From contig CAMPDV010000098.1 in NCBI GenBank assembly GCA_946699065.1, positions 434,001 through 498,000 of the forward strand: a DNA stretch of 64,000 nt. Reading direction: 5' to 3'. The stretch's first letter is position 1, and each line of letters begins with the position of its first letter. Below, piece after piece: positions 36,495-49,174 of the stretch. The notes beneath the pieces are model-generated. The model ran no database searches and was not told the DNA's origin. It saw only the letters and a list, made by a program, of their open reading frames with translations. The stretch is from Loxodes magnus. Its lineage: Eukaryota > Ciliophora > Karyorelictea > Loxodida > Loxodidae. The translations under genes and the position numbers were made by a program.

Positions 36495-39400
36495 ATATAA
36501 AAAAAAAAATGGAAAGAATTAAATCTTTTACGAAGAATTAAATACTTCTTTAGAATTTACCATAGAGTAAAGATTTACCGAGCAAAGGTCAAATAATTAA
36601 AATAGTGGAAAGACCAACACTTTAATTTGGAGTTTTAGATCCTAATACCAAATACTACTTAACTAAAATTAAGAAAAATATTATATAAATTTTGAATAAT
36701 ATTTAGAATATAAATTTTAATTGTTTCTTACGAATACCAACGAAAATGTTGGCAAAATCTTAAAAGAGAATTGATGAACTATTAAGTGCTTCATAGGTAA
36801 TTCAAAACAACAGAAAGTCAAAAAAAGCCAGCAGTTTGACTCTATAAAATTACCGCCAAATTGAATGGCGGTTAAAAGATATGAGTTAAAATGTAAAAGA
36901 TAAAAATAAGGAAAAGATATTAAATTTTGAAGATTAAAGTTTTTCAAATTATGATTAATTCGGATTAGAAATTAAAAATTTGTAACGAGCTGAAAAATAT
37001 GAATAAGAATATTAGCAGTAAATTTTCTATTAACATAATAAAACATCTAAGTCAATAGAAACACAAACTGAATATTAATAAACATTTAATTAATCTACCT
37101 AAACATATGAGAAAAAAGTTTAGTATGATCAATTATATAATAAGATTAATAAAGAAACACAAATTTAATAAGAATTATTGCAAACAAATACTTCAACTTA
37201 AACTTTACTTTAAGCTAATTAAATATTTACTCAAATTGAAATGAAAAACTAGTAAATAAAGGATTTGAACTTAATATAAGAATAATTGTAATTATAAATT
37301 TAAGATTTAAATTCATAGCAAATATATCAATAAATTGATCTTAATGAAGCTAGGAACAAAATCTCATTATAACAAGCTCATATCTAATCATTAGATAATG
37401 AATGCTATTAACTTAAAAATAAAATTTAAGAATTAGAACAAAATTAGGAAGAATAAAATTAATAGGCAAATTAATTAATTTCTGCATATTAAATGTAGGT
37501 ATAATAACATAAAATTAATATTGAGAGCTTAATCTTATAGAAAGAAAATGATATTTAAAATACTATTTAATTCTATTCTCAATAAATAAGAAACTCTTTC
37601 AAATAATAAAAATAATATTCTGATAATCACACCTAAACTTTTCAAGAAATGTAAATAAAATCATTATAAACTAACTAATATATATAAACTGATCAAAATA
37701 ATAAGATAACTTTAGAAAATTATAGCTAAACTCTAGCAAATTAATAATTGAACAAATAAATCTAAACATAAAAAACGTTTATGAATAATCATGAAACAAT
37801 GACTAATATTACTGAATAACATCTAAATCATTTTTATTAGGAGTGTAAATAATCGAAATAAATCAATTTAGAATTATAGCAAGTTTATAATGATTTGAAT
37901 ACTAAATATATTTAATTAATTAAGGAGCATGATCACTAATTTGAGCTAAAATTAAATGCATATGCTGAGATATCATAACTTTAAAAAAATTAAAAAAAAT
38001 CTTAGGTTCAGCAATTTTAAAAAGCATTAAAATGAGATGTAGCAACTCAAACCCTTAATTTTAATAATAATGACTTGAGAGAAAGTTAAAATTTAATATA
38101 AGACTTTTCTAATTTTATAACAACAAATAATTAATCCTCTCATAAAGATTCTAATTCAGTTGATTTAATAATATTTGGTAAGAGAAACTGGAGAGATGCT
38201 CACCTAAATCAAGAAAAATTAAATCTAAAATAACGAAATCTATTATTTAATTTTGATATTGAGGAAATTATAAAGAGATATAACTTTAAAAACGAAAAAT
38301 TTGTATAATTTTTAAGATAAAAAAAATGATAAAATTAAAATCTCTTAACCACTATCGAAAACAGATTTATTACGTTATCTTGCGAACTTGATTATGCTAC
38401 ATGTGATGGAATTTCAGTTCCTATAAAAATAGACCAAAAACTATCTTAATAATATGATACGTTAACTTTATATACTATTATTTACTACAGAAACTCAATG
38501 TTATAAGCACCAAAATTACTTCACATTTAAATAAGCAATAACTAAAAATTCCTTTGCATCTATGATCCAGGTCTTAAAGGTGGAGTAAAATAGAACTAAT
38601 TAAAACTAGCACATTGTAACATGAATTCGATCTAAACAAAATAATTAAGTATTGAATAATTTACTAAACGATAAGAAATTGATATATTTTCTATTAATGA
38701 AACTTGACAGCATCAATATTTTACTCCTATATCAATTTATGGGTATAGAACTTTCTTTAAAAATTGTGAAGACTCTTAAAGAGCAGGGGGTGTTTGTTTT
38801 ATTGTTAAATAAGAACTTGATTCGAAATAAATAGAATTGGATTTTGGTTAATAAAATAATAGATTTCTACTTATAAAAGTAAATGATATGTATTTTGCTA
38901 CATGTTATATGCCAACTGATGAAAAGTCTTTAATAATAAAAGATTAATCTTACTCAAACTTAGAATTAATACTTAGAGAAGTTGGAGATTAAGCACTCAT
39001 ACTAATGGGTGATTTTAACGCTCTTTTGCATGGATATGGTAGCAACAATTAAATAAACTCTTAGGACAATGCTTAGAGACTGCTAAAATTCATTGAAGAT
39101 TATGATATGCAAGTATTAAACAATTAAAATTTGGATACTTTTAGAAGTAGAGTTAATAATAAAACATATTGCAATGATTATATTATTGCTAACTATCATA
39201 TTAACATTAACTAGATAACTGAGTTCTAAGTTATTTAAACTAGTGCACTTGATACAGATCATTTTCCGATATTATTTAACTTAAATATCTCAAATATAAA
39301 CAGGAATATACCGATACTTGCTCCCAGAGTTAATTTCAAGATTAATAAACTTTAAAATTTAGAAATAAGATCTTATTACAAAGCTGAATTCGATGGATGT

Positions 39401-42122
39401 TCAATTGTTTTTGATATGATTAATGAAAATAATATAGATGAGCAGTATAATTACATTAAGTATGTTTTAATAAATAATGCAGATAATGTTTTAGGATAAG
39501 TTTGATAAAATAACAATTTTAATAGATTACCATCCAACTTAATTTAAAGTTTTAATGCCGCAAAATAAGCACAAAAAGATTACTAATAGGCTTTATAGTA
39601 AGAAGGAAGAGTAAATTAGATTGTAATAAAATTAGCTTAAGAAAAAATTAAAAAATTCAATAGATATAAAAGAAATTACTGAAAATTCAAAATAAAATAA
39701 GCTAAAAATAATAGAGAAGAAATGAACAAAACTCCACCTAAAATGTTTAAATAAGCAAGAAAAATCTTAAATCCAAAAAAGCGTAACAATATGTATTTAG
39801 ATTAGGAAGGTTTCACTCAATTCATAAAAAATTGAGAAAATAATGTTTTTAATAAGCATAATAACATAAATTAGGAAGAATTAAAAGCATGCAATTAAAA
39901 AATCGACAATATTTTTAAAAATTGTGATTTTGTTAAAAAGCATTAATAGTCTTATCTGCAAGGATTAGATCTCTTTAGTTTTAATGAAGTTTAAGTAATA
40001 ATAAAAAAACTAGCTAATAATAAATCATCAGGTGCTGATGGTATTAAAGCAGAATTAATTAAATATGCAAATAAAGAGTTTCATATTATCCTTTGAAAGT
40101 TTATGAATAATATATTAAGAGAATAAAGAATTCCTAATGAATTAAAGTAGATAAGAATTCTCCCTATATACAAAAAAGGCTCAAAAAGTGATTGAAAAAA
40201 CTGGAGACCTATAGCTCTTATTAATATAATACTAAAAATTTATGACAAACTATTAACTTAGAGACTTTATGAGTATGTTAATTAACGTAGAATTATACAT
40301 CCTTCATAAAAAGGATTTCTTAAAAAAAATTAAACTATGCATCATGTATGGACTTTATAACAAATTATTGATTTGCATAAAAGATGAGGAAAGAAGAAAC
40401 AACTTATTACTACTCTTATAGATGTAGAAAAGATGTTTGACACAATTGACAGGCGATTACTTTTTGATCATTTAAGAAGAATAAAGCTTCCTTTAGCATT
40501 GATTAATAGTTTTGAATCTTTTTATAAATAATTAGATGTTAGATTTATTTTAGATGGGACCTTATCTAGAAATTTACTTTATAATAACGGAGTATTATAA
40601 GGGAGTTCTCATGGACCAATACTTGCTATAATCTTTTATGATATTGTAATAAGATATATTGAAACTTATTAAAAAAAGCGTGGTTTTAAAATATGTGGTC
40701 GAATATTTATTACTAAGGCTTGGGCGGATGATTTAATCTTATTTTCAGATGAAACGAATATGAATGCATTGATTTAAGCAACTTGTAAAGTTTTTAGATG
40801 AGTAAAGTTAACTATTAATGTAGATAAGTGCGAGTACATCTGCTTCTTAAAGAAAAATTAAAGATAAAATGATTCTAACCTAAAAATTACTTTGAATAAC
40901 ATAGAGATTAAAAAATCTAAAAATATAACATATTTAGGATACAAATTTAATGAGCATGAATACTATAAATCTCATTGCAATGAAATATATTTAAAATATA
41001 GATAATGTGTAAATGGCGCTATTTTGTAACTTTCTAAATATAAAAATATTACACCTTCAAACTATTTACAAATTTTTCGATCTTTTATTCTTCCAAAAGT
41101 AGAATATGGTTCAGAAGTAATCCCTTGATCTATCATCCAAGGAATTAAAAAGATTAAAAATAATATTTATGCGAGCTAAAGAAAAGTAGCAAGATAGGCC
41201 TTATAAAGTCCGAATGCGACCTTTAATGAATCATGTTTTATAGATTTAAATTGGTTACCATTTGAATATTATATTACAACAAAATACATAAAATTTTATA
41301 CCAAAATAAAAACAGAAACTTAATTACAACCTGATTCGGATATTAGTTTTCTTTTTAATAGATCTAAGAGTGATAATTTGCAATACTTTAAAAATCTTTA
41401 GAAGTTGACCAAACACTATTAAATAGATTTAGAAAATACTAATGAAACTTAATTACTTATCAAAGAGGTGAAAACTTAGTTACAAAAGAAATTTTATCAA
41501 GACTCAGTGAATCGGATGAGTAAAATGTCTACAACAAGTTTCTATTTCGGAGAAATAAAAAACGATACTGAAAAATTTCCTTATTACACATACACAACAA
41601 TTAACAAAAACAAAAAAAGAGAAATAATTTCAATTTACAAGCTAAGAACTTTTAGTTACAATTTTCAGCATGATTTGAAGAAAAGACATTACGAAATAAA
41701 ACATTCAGAATTTTGCAACTGTGGATAATTAGATACAATCTAACATATTGAACAATGTGAATCTCTAAAAGATTTGATTTAAGAATTTTAAGATTTCAAA
41801 AACTATGATTTGCTCAAACTTGTGACATATAATTAAACTTATCTTAATCAAAATTTTCCAACCTTAAAAAAACTAATACATATTGATTTTAGAATAAAAT
41901 AATTTCATAAAAAGCTACTTAGAAGAAGAAAACAAATTCTTGAGTAAAATAACGAAATTTTATAAGATACATTGAATTATGAAAGCTTTGAAAGTTCCAA
42001 TGGTGATGAAGAAGAAGAAGAATATGAATCAGATATTGACCAAGAAAACTGATCGGGAAATCTACTAAACTTTCTTATTATCTATATGAAAATATAGTAA
42101 AAACATATTAAGTAATTAATTA
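36495..42122 (+). mobile_element. Full-length non-LTR (LINE) retrotransposon
   Basis: The stretch between two exact 19-bp direct repeats holds one long ORF with endonuclease and reverse transcriptase and almost no UTR: about 14 nt before the ATG and about 70 nt after the stop. There are no long terminal repeats, as expected for target-primed insertion. The element sits between the 3' ends of the MHYT gene and a convergent coiled-coil gene, so no gene is broken. No poly-A tail is obvious; the 3' end is AT-rich (ATTAAGTAATTAATTA). Confidence 0.8.
36509..42052 (+). CDS. LINE polyprotein: coiled coil, APE endonuclease, reverse transcriptase, zinc-knuckle-like tail
   Basis: One uninterrupted frame of 1847 aa under the ciliate code, with hundreds of TAA/TAG Gln codons and a TGA stop at 42050. 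Residues 1-650 are Gln/Asn-rich and coiled, in the place of ORF1. An APE-type endonuclease spans about 695-930: CNMNSI, SINETW, RAGGVCFIV, LILMGDFNA and TDHFPI, all key residues present. The reverse transcriptase spans about 1140-1480: SSGADGIKAELI, WKNWRPIALIN, HPSQKGFLKK, TLIDVEKMFDTIDRR, GVLQGSSHGP and the catalytic WADDLILF. The usual Phe/Tyr before ADD is Trp. Near residue 1736 CNCGQLDTIQHIEQC matches the C-terminal Cys/His motif of many LINEs. It looks intact and could be active. Confidence 0.93.
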
Positions 42123-42141
42123 ATTAAATATTAAAAAAGAT
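42123..42141 (+). repeat. Right copy of 19-bp direct repeat (putative target-site duplication)
   Basis: Exact match to 36476-36494. The A/T-rich content lowers its significance, but the shared AAAAAAGAT end and sharp borders support a duplication. Confidence 0.7.
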
Positions 42142-42366
42142 TGAATGATGTAATTAGTTTGATACTGGGAAGCGATAATTGCCAAATAGTAACTTTTCGA
42201 AAGATAATCTAAAAAAATTTAAGGATGGTTCTTGATTTATTTTTGCTTGATAATATTAAATCAAAATCAAATATTATCCCTACTTAAGTTTCAATCTTCG
42301 AAAATTTTTAATTTGACTGAAATAAAACTTTTATATTGTTTTGAGTTAGATAAAATTAATAAAATT

Positions 42367-43320
42367 TCAATTTGTTTAAACTTCAAAAGCAGGAAATATT
42401 CGCTTCTGTCTACTCTTTCCTCGTTGAAGGATATTTGGTGTACTTGTGTAAAGAGCCTTTTCTAAATTAATATAAGCTTCCTTTTGCAAGTTTTATGTTT
42501 CTTTCAATCTCTTTATCATTTCCATTTCAAGCTTTTCCATTTTTAAAACTTCTCTTTCTTTGTATTATTTGTCTTCTTCAGCCTCTTGAACTCTATTAAT
42601 GTAATTTATTTGTGATTATAGGATTCTTTATTCATGATTAACCCTAAATTTGTTCCTTCGAATTTGTTCCTCCTTTTTTAATTCCTTGACTCTCATGCTT
42701 AGACGTTAGATTTATATCTATTAAGATTCTCTGATTTTTTGCTCTTCAAGTCTCTTTCTCTATTTTTATTATGACGCTATATTCCTTTTAAAGCTGTAAA
42801 CACTTTGAAACGTCTCAACTATATTATCTCTAATCATTTGCTTCCTCTTCTAGAACTTTTCCTTCTACACTTATATCTGCTACATATTTAACTACTACCA
42901 CTAGTTTTTAAGATTGATACTTTCTTGATATCTCTTCTTATTCAGCATTACTATCTCACATTTTTTATTAGTCAATTCTATTTTCCTCTTGCATCTTTCT
43001 TCCTCTAGCTGAAGTAGTCTTATTCTATTATTCAATATTTAGGCATCTTAATCCAAATTCCTTCTAATTTTCTAAGCTTCCATTAAAGAAGGAGTAGTTG
43101 ATCTTAGACTTAAAAAGGTTTCGTTAGTGATAGAAGGCAATCCTAAGTCTTCTTATTTCTTCTATAGATGAATAATAGCAAATTATGGATCTAAGGAATT
43201 TTCACGGGTGGTTTTAGGAGATTGCCTCAGAAAGTAAGCATCTTTCTGACTAGGTTTATTGTACTACCTTTTTATTCGCTTCTAATAAGATCTCTCTGTT
43301 TTAGTATTTTCACTTTCCAT
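42367..43320 (-). CDS. Coiled-coil protein
   Basis: 317 aa, no intron, ATG 43320 (MESENTKTERSYQKRIKRQY) to TGA 42367. Residues 1-95 are Ser/Thr/Pro-rich with TFLSLRSTTPSLMEAQ. From about 100 to 290 the protein is an almost unbroken charged coiled coil (LLQLEEERCKRKIELTNKKC; LKKEEQIRRNKFRVNHEQ). The end is basic (ILQRGKSRQKRIFPAFEV). This profile is usual for ciliary, basal-body or cortical structural proteins in ciliates, but nothing identifies a specific family. Confidence 0.75.
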
Positions 43321-43769
43321 TTTTGATTTAAACAAAACAATAAAATAATTACATACTCTTATGAAATGCTGCCTTTAGTAGAGGCTACTAGGAAATTCTT
43401 AACTCACTTGCTTCCTAATTTCATTACAAGAAGAAGTTTCTAATGTTAAGTATGAATCTTTGACTTTAAAAAGAAGAAAGATATGAGTCAATTTAGTGTC
43501 TTCAGACTTAATTAGCAAGCTCTCTTGCAACTATAATAATCTCTAAATATACAACTAAATAGTATATTATAAGACAACATAAGATCCTTAGGCATATAGG
43601 TACTAATTAAATAATAACTCTACTAGCGTTCAAAATAGCAATGGTAGCTTTTATTAATATCTATCCTATGTTTTGACTATTTAATATATTAACTGTTAAA
43701 GGGAAAATCAACGGAAGACTATTGAATGTAAGTTAAAAGTAAAGAATAGGAGTTTAGTGTCTTTCCATA

Positions 43770-45002
43770 TCAGAGGAAGGATTAATCAAATAAAATAGGT
43801 TTTTACTACTATATAATCTATATTTCATTACTTTTAGTCTGTTTTTACACCCTTTACAGATTGTACCAAGTGCTTGTGCCTCCTTTACTCTATTCCATGT
43901 CTATATTGCTTTTTAATCATTATAAGTTAACGTAAGAGTTCTAAGGAGACTTTCCATAGCTGACAGGCGAGACTTAAGCCATGATTGGTATTTATTCGAT
44001 ATTTTAATCTGCGTCTTAGGTTAGAATTGATACTTCTGATTGAGATGGAATTTTTTTAATGTCTGTAGTTAGTATTTGGATGTTTTAAGTGAATACTCCT
44101 AGAAGTGTAGCAACTATGCCTATTATATATATAGTTGAAAACTTCTAGTCAAAGTATATATAAGAGATTACACATCCAAATATAGCACCCGTTATTAGGT
44201 TTATATTCAAGAATTCTTAACTTTTAATTTTTAAGATGAGAGGCTCAAATCAAAATTAGCAGATTGTGCTGATACAAAAAAGAATGTAGAACAAAACTGT
44301 GTTTGGTTTATCTTCAGCAGTGTCGTTTTAGCTGTACTCAAATAAAAATGTTTCTGTCATTGTTATCAAAGAACCAAAAAGGCAGTGGAAGGTATAGAAC
44401 AAAACATACTCATTGTTATCTAGTAACTTTTAGATACTTATAACTGATCTGTATTATAAAGATTACATAGTGAATAATAGAGCTGTAATTATTATAAATA
44501 AGTCTCCCATTAAACCCTGATGCATAAAGTTATGAGCGAATCCATTCTTAAAATTAATGTCTGAAATTATTAAAAGACTACATCCTAAAAGAATAAGACC
44601 TGATCCAAGGATATTCACTAAAGGAAACATAAGCTTTCCAAAAAACCTGTGAATTATCATCATAAAAACGGCACTTAAAAGGCTTATGAGACATCCAGAC
44701 CCTATTGAAGTTTAATCACAGGCTTTCAAAAAGAAATAATAACACTAGCTTTGTAAAAACCCAGTAGCTAAATATTTTCATATCTCCTTTCACTAAATTG
44801 AATTACTATACTTTCTTGTATTAAATATCATATACAAAGCGAAAATAGCGAAAGCGATAGAATAAGAAAAGCATAATTAAAGGAAAACAGTGTTAGCATT
44901 GGATTTTTGAAGTTACTTGTTAGTAATCAGTACAGAAGCCTTAGAAATTGATGTTATTTAAGCCAAACCAATTCCTAGTATTAACATTACTAGTTCTTTC
45001 AT
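43770..45002 (-). CDS. SLC35F-like drug/metabolite-transporter family protein
   Basis: 410 aa, ATG 45002 (MKELVMLILGIGLAQITS) to TGA 43770, no intron. About ten hydrophobic spans are seen. The stretch YFFLKACDQTSIGSGCLISL, then SAVFMMIIHRFFGKLMFPLV and a GSGLILLGCSLLIISD helix, has the two-repeat EamA/DMT pattern seen in SLC35F proteins (solute carriers of the secretory pathway or plasma membrane; substrates mostly unknown). The cytoplasmic tail of about 110 aa is Gln-rich. TGA reads as Trp in CQFWFEP. Assignment to a subfamily is tentative. Confidence 0.7.
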
Positions 45003-46531
45003 TTTTGTCTTTAATTATTTATTATTAATTGTGAAGTCATTATTGCATCCTTTCAACATACTTAATCAACTGTTTCCTTTTAATTTAATTAGTAATCCTC
45101 TTGTAGATTATCTAAATAAAGAAATTAAATAGTCACATTTTTGCTTAAAAGCATTGTACTTTTAATTTCTAACTTGATAGATTAAGTATGGTAGTTATGA
45201 TTTTTATTGATTCTTAGTTAAAAATTCCAAGTTGGTTCTATTGGAAGAATTTTATAAACTTATAAGTGATTTTCAATCTACAACTTACTTTTTATTTAGA
45301 TGTATAGAAGCATTATAAGAGGGAATTTAAGCTTTAGTGATTAACTTTTGTAAATAGCTTTTTCATTATTTATTCACTTCCATAACTCAATTTAGAGTCT
45401 GCAGTATGCTTATACTAAGAACTTGATTCTAGATTCCAAAACCAAACTTTTTTTGATCTGATCTACTTAAAAATAAGCATATAATTACACTATAATACTA
45501 ACCTTATATCATCTTAGTAATTATAAGGTTAGTTTATCTGCACCTAGCTTTACCTTATTTCTTATTTCTAACCCTTAGCAGTTAGAGGCTTTTAAGATAT
45601 CATTATATGTTATTCTACTACCACCTTACTTTTAGCTAACTCCTATAAAATCCAAAGATACTAAATATAACGAATTAATTCCTTATTGATTAGTTAGTGC
45701 TTTGTATATAGTAATACTATAGCTATAGAAAGAGCAATTCTAAAGTAAAAGACTGCAAAATGGTTAGTAATTAGTTTGAATAGCAGACTAAATGTTATTA
45801 TTTAGAGAAGTAAAAAGAGATACAAAGCTTTTAATTAATAGTTAAGGTTTAATATTGTTTACCCTATTTCCACATTGGTTATTATATTGATTCTATAAAC
45901 TACTAACTCATTTGTCTTGCTAAATTTGCCTCTTAATAGTTTTCCTATTTACTTTTTTACTATAAAAGCAAATCATTATAGATATAAATCTATTGGCCAT
46001 TGTAGCTTTTATAGAATTTAAACTCTTTTGAAACAAACTTGAATGAAATTTTATGAGAAACTAGTATAAGCAGATTGCTATTAATTTAAGTAGAAATTAG
46101 CTTGTTACTTCCTTGTTAGATAAAGCTAGTTTAGAAATGAAAACTATTTTTTTAGCTTAAAAATGATAGCCAATGATTGAAAAAGGATAACGATGTATGT
46201 GAATAAAATGTAGATTCAGCTAAACAAGCTTTTAATATTAATTCTTCATATATCATATACATATTTCTGCCTTTTCTACGATGAATTAGGATAAAATTAG
46301 TTAAAATAGGATTAAATAGAATTAAGTAACGCTTTACTTAAATCTAAAAAACCTTTAATTATTAGCTAGAGTAGATCTAAAGCTTATTTGATGGTATAGT
46401 TAATTATTGCTGACTTAGTTGATCGTTCATTCATTTAAAAAATGAAAAATTAGTTATAGTAGATAAGATGATGACAGTGCAATAGTGAAGTTTATATAAT
46501 TGTCTGTAGTAATACACTATTTAATAAATAA
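45003..46531. other. Intergenic, AT-rich
   Basis: About 1.5 kb with no supportable gene between two minus-strand genes. Confidence 0.5.
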
Positions 46532-48856
46532 TCAGTCAAAATATTTCATAAAATCAGGACTTTCTTCATCAGGTAACTCTTCCTAAATAACTGTGTTGCC
46601 TAAATCTCCTTTATAATGCTTGTTGATGACATTATGAACAAATAATTCGAGTTGCTTTTCATTTATTGAGCATTCATACCCAGTCCAAATAAACATCTTT
46701 TCTTTTGTACAAAGGATCAGGAAAGCATCTTCTGTCAACTCATCCTCTTCAATATTTTTCAAGCCTTTAGTATCTGGATAAACATATAACAGCGGCATAT
46801 CTTTAGGTTTGCTTTAATCTTAATCTTCTCTTTCTTATTCATGAGGCTCTTCATCTTCAGCTTCATCCAACTAAATGCTTACAAAACTTACCGGCATATA
46901 TCAGTCATCTCAGTCACTTTTTTATTCAACTTTAAACTAAATTTCTTCTAAGAATTCCTCAGGTTCATCACCTTACTCCATATACTCCAATTACTCAGCT
47001 TAAACTTTTTCATAAACTCTCATTCTATCAACAAAGTACTCAACCGCTTCAATATAATAATTCAAATTATATTCATGGACTAATTCTCCTTTCCAAATTA
47101 TTATTTTTTCTCCGTTTGTTATGATAAACATTCCTCGAGGGTCAAAAATAAATTAGTTTTGCTGGTATTCATCAAATTTAAATTTACATACTATTCTATA
47201 AGGTTATTCAGCACAATGGGAGCAAATTGTATATACCCTATATTTGTTTTTGTCAAAATCTCCGTTGACTCTTTTCTGTCAAATTATGAGCTAAACCTGA
47301 AATCCTTAATTTGGAGCTGCAATTCCTCTTATTTACTTTATCTTCTCTAGTGCCATTGGCATTGATAAATTGGAATCACAAAACATCATATATGCCAAAC
47401 AAATAGTGATTGACCTTGACACACCATGTTAGCAATGGATAAAAATCTTACCATTATTTGCTTTAACATATTCGATCACATCGATACAATAATAGAAAAT
47501 GGATTCGATATTTTCTGTTTTACTATCTTTTAAGAAAAAAGCAAGATATTCAAAATGTTCTTAGAAGTAATTAGGACACATGTCTGCTGCAGTATTTATT
47601 ATGTATGTAATACCTGTTTATTGCAGTAATTTCAGATCTTAAGCTACAACCATTCCACCAACATATAATAATCCAGGTATTACTTCTGATATTTTATTAC
47701 TAAAAAATTCCAATTTCATTTACTTTCTATTTGTATCTCTTAAATCAACATCCTAATCATGTACTTCAGGGTCATATTATTCAATTGATTATCTTTCTTA
47801 TTCTCTTGTTTACAAATTGCTGAATTAAAGCTTTTAAAGTTGCTCTTTCTTACTCTCTTCATGACTTGCTTATTAATCCTTTTGTAAAGGAAGACTCTCA
47901 GCCTTTGAAGATTTATTAGGTTGTTGAGGATTGTTAGAGTTAGCTTTTATCCTTAAATTAATTTCATGAGAAGAATCTTCTTTTTCCTTTTCTTTTTCTT
48001 TTTCTTTTTCCTTTTCTTTTTCCTTTTCCATTACCTTTTGATCTACATCTTAAAGAGCTTCTCCATCTATAGTCTTGAATAATTTTTTCCAGTTTACATT
48101 ATTTTACAACACAAGCTTTTTGCTGAAAAGGGTAAAAGATTCTTATTTTTAGCCATACAGTCTTTTGATAAATCCTACATTAAATAACTCCTATACATTA
48201 CTATTAACTGCACTGTCTTTAACTTGAATCCCTGAAATAAGCGTTTTCTATCCTTTTTGGATTTTATTCTGTCTAATAACTCCTCCTTAGCATAAGAACT
48301 TTAAAAAATTCTACAAGCTTTGCGTGTCTTGATTCTTTTTATGACTTCACTCTAGAATATTCTATAAGCAAATGGCTTTTGCATATGTATTTGCTTTAAG
48401 AATTTTAGTAGCTTTGATACCATTTCAAACCTATAAAATGAACTTAAAGTTAGAGCTTTATTTTTAGTTATTTGACTTCTTAAGTTCATTTTAATAGTCA
48501 ATGTGATTAATAGTTTCTTATAAGCCTTTAGGAGTAAGTTTTTCGTTGATTCCTTAGCAAATAAACCATAGATTTTTAGGTGCCTATTGCAAGTTATTTT
48601 CCAACTCGTTATAAACAAGCAGAACTATATAGCAAAAGTCTTCTTAAATCTTAAAAGTTTACAATTCTTTGCTAGAAACGCCATAAGCTTTAAACTCTTT
48701 CGCAGGAGAGAGTTGCCATATTTTAAGATGAGCAGTCTTATCAGAATTGTTTTAAACCTCGAACTCTTTTCTATTTTTGTAAAGGTGCTTTGAAGTACAG
48801 CTGAGAATATCGTCTAAAGAAGTTGCATGTTTGTCAATCGTTAAATAATTTCCCAT
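46532..48856 (-). CDS. MKP1-like dual-specificity phosphatase with gelsolin-like domains
   Basis: 774 aa, no intron, TGA stop at 46532. A dual-specificity phosphatase domain (about residues 385-530) starts ISEVIPGLLYVGGMVVAQD and holds the active site IHCQHGVSRS (Cys near 474, CX5R complete, preceded by the Asp-bearing loop). A C-terminal gelsolin-like region (about 555-765) includes FIFDPRGMFIITNGEKIIIW and DAFLILCTKEKMFIWTGYEC. The N-terminal 220 residues (LKIWQLSPAKEF; LWFICQGINEKL) also look gelsolin-like. Phosphatase plus gelsolin homology is the layout of plant MAP-kinase phosphatase 1. MGNYLT at the start fits N-myristoylation. A Lys-Glu run (EKEKEKEK) lies near residue 275. Likely role: inactivating a MAP kinase near membrane or cytoskeleton (inference). 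Confidence 0.88.
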
Positions 48857-49174
48857 TTATATTCTATTAATTAAGCTATTTATTTATTTCCTTTTTTCTT
48901 CCTTTTGAATATTTCAATTTACTCTAGCTATGAAATTATTACCTACTTACTCTTAGCTTTATTACTTTCTTTCTGCTATAAGAGCTTTAGCCTTAGAAGC
49001 TGCTTTGTTAGTAGAAGATTGGATAGAGTTTTAAATATGCTTAAAGGCGTTTGATGATGATTTAAGTTAAAAGCTTAAGGATTATCTTGAAGTTTTCTCT
49101 GAGGCTATTAAAGAGAAAAAGTGACGCAGGAATATAGAATATAAGTAGTTAGCGAGCATAAGGTATTTAGAGTA

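Noticed and set aside
44463-44663. 66-aa minus membrane ORF
   Set aside because: It is only the middle of the SLC35F-like gene seen under the standard code.
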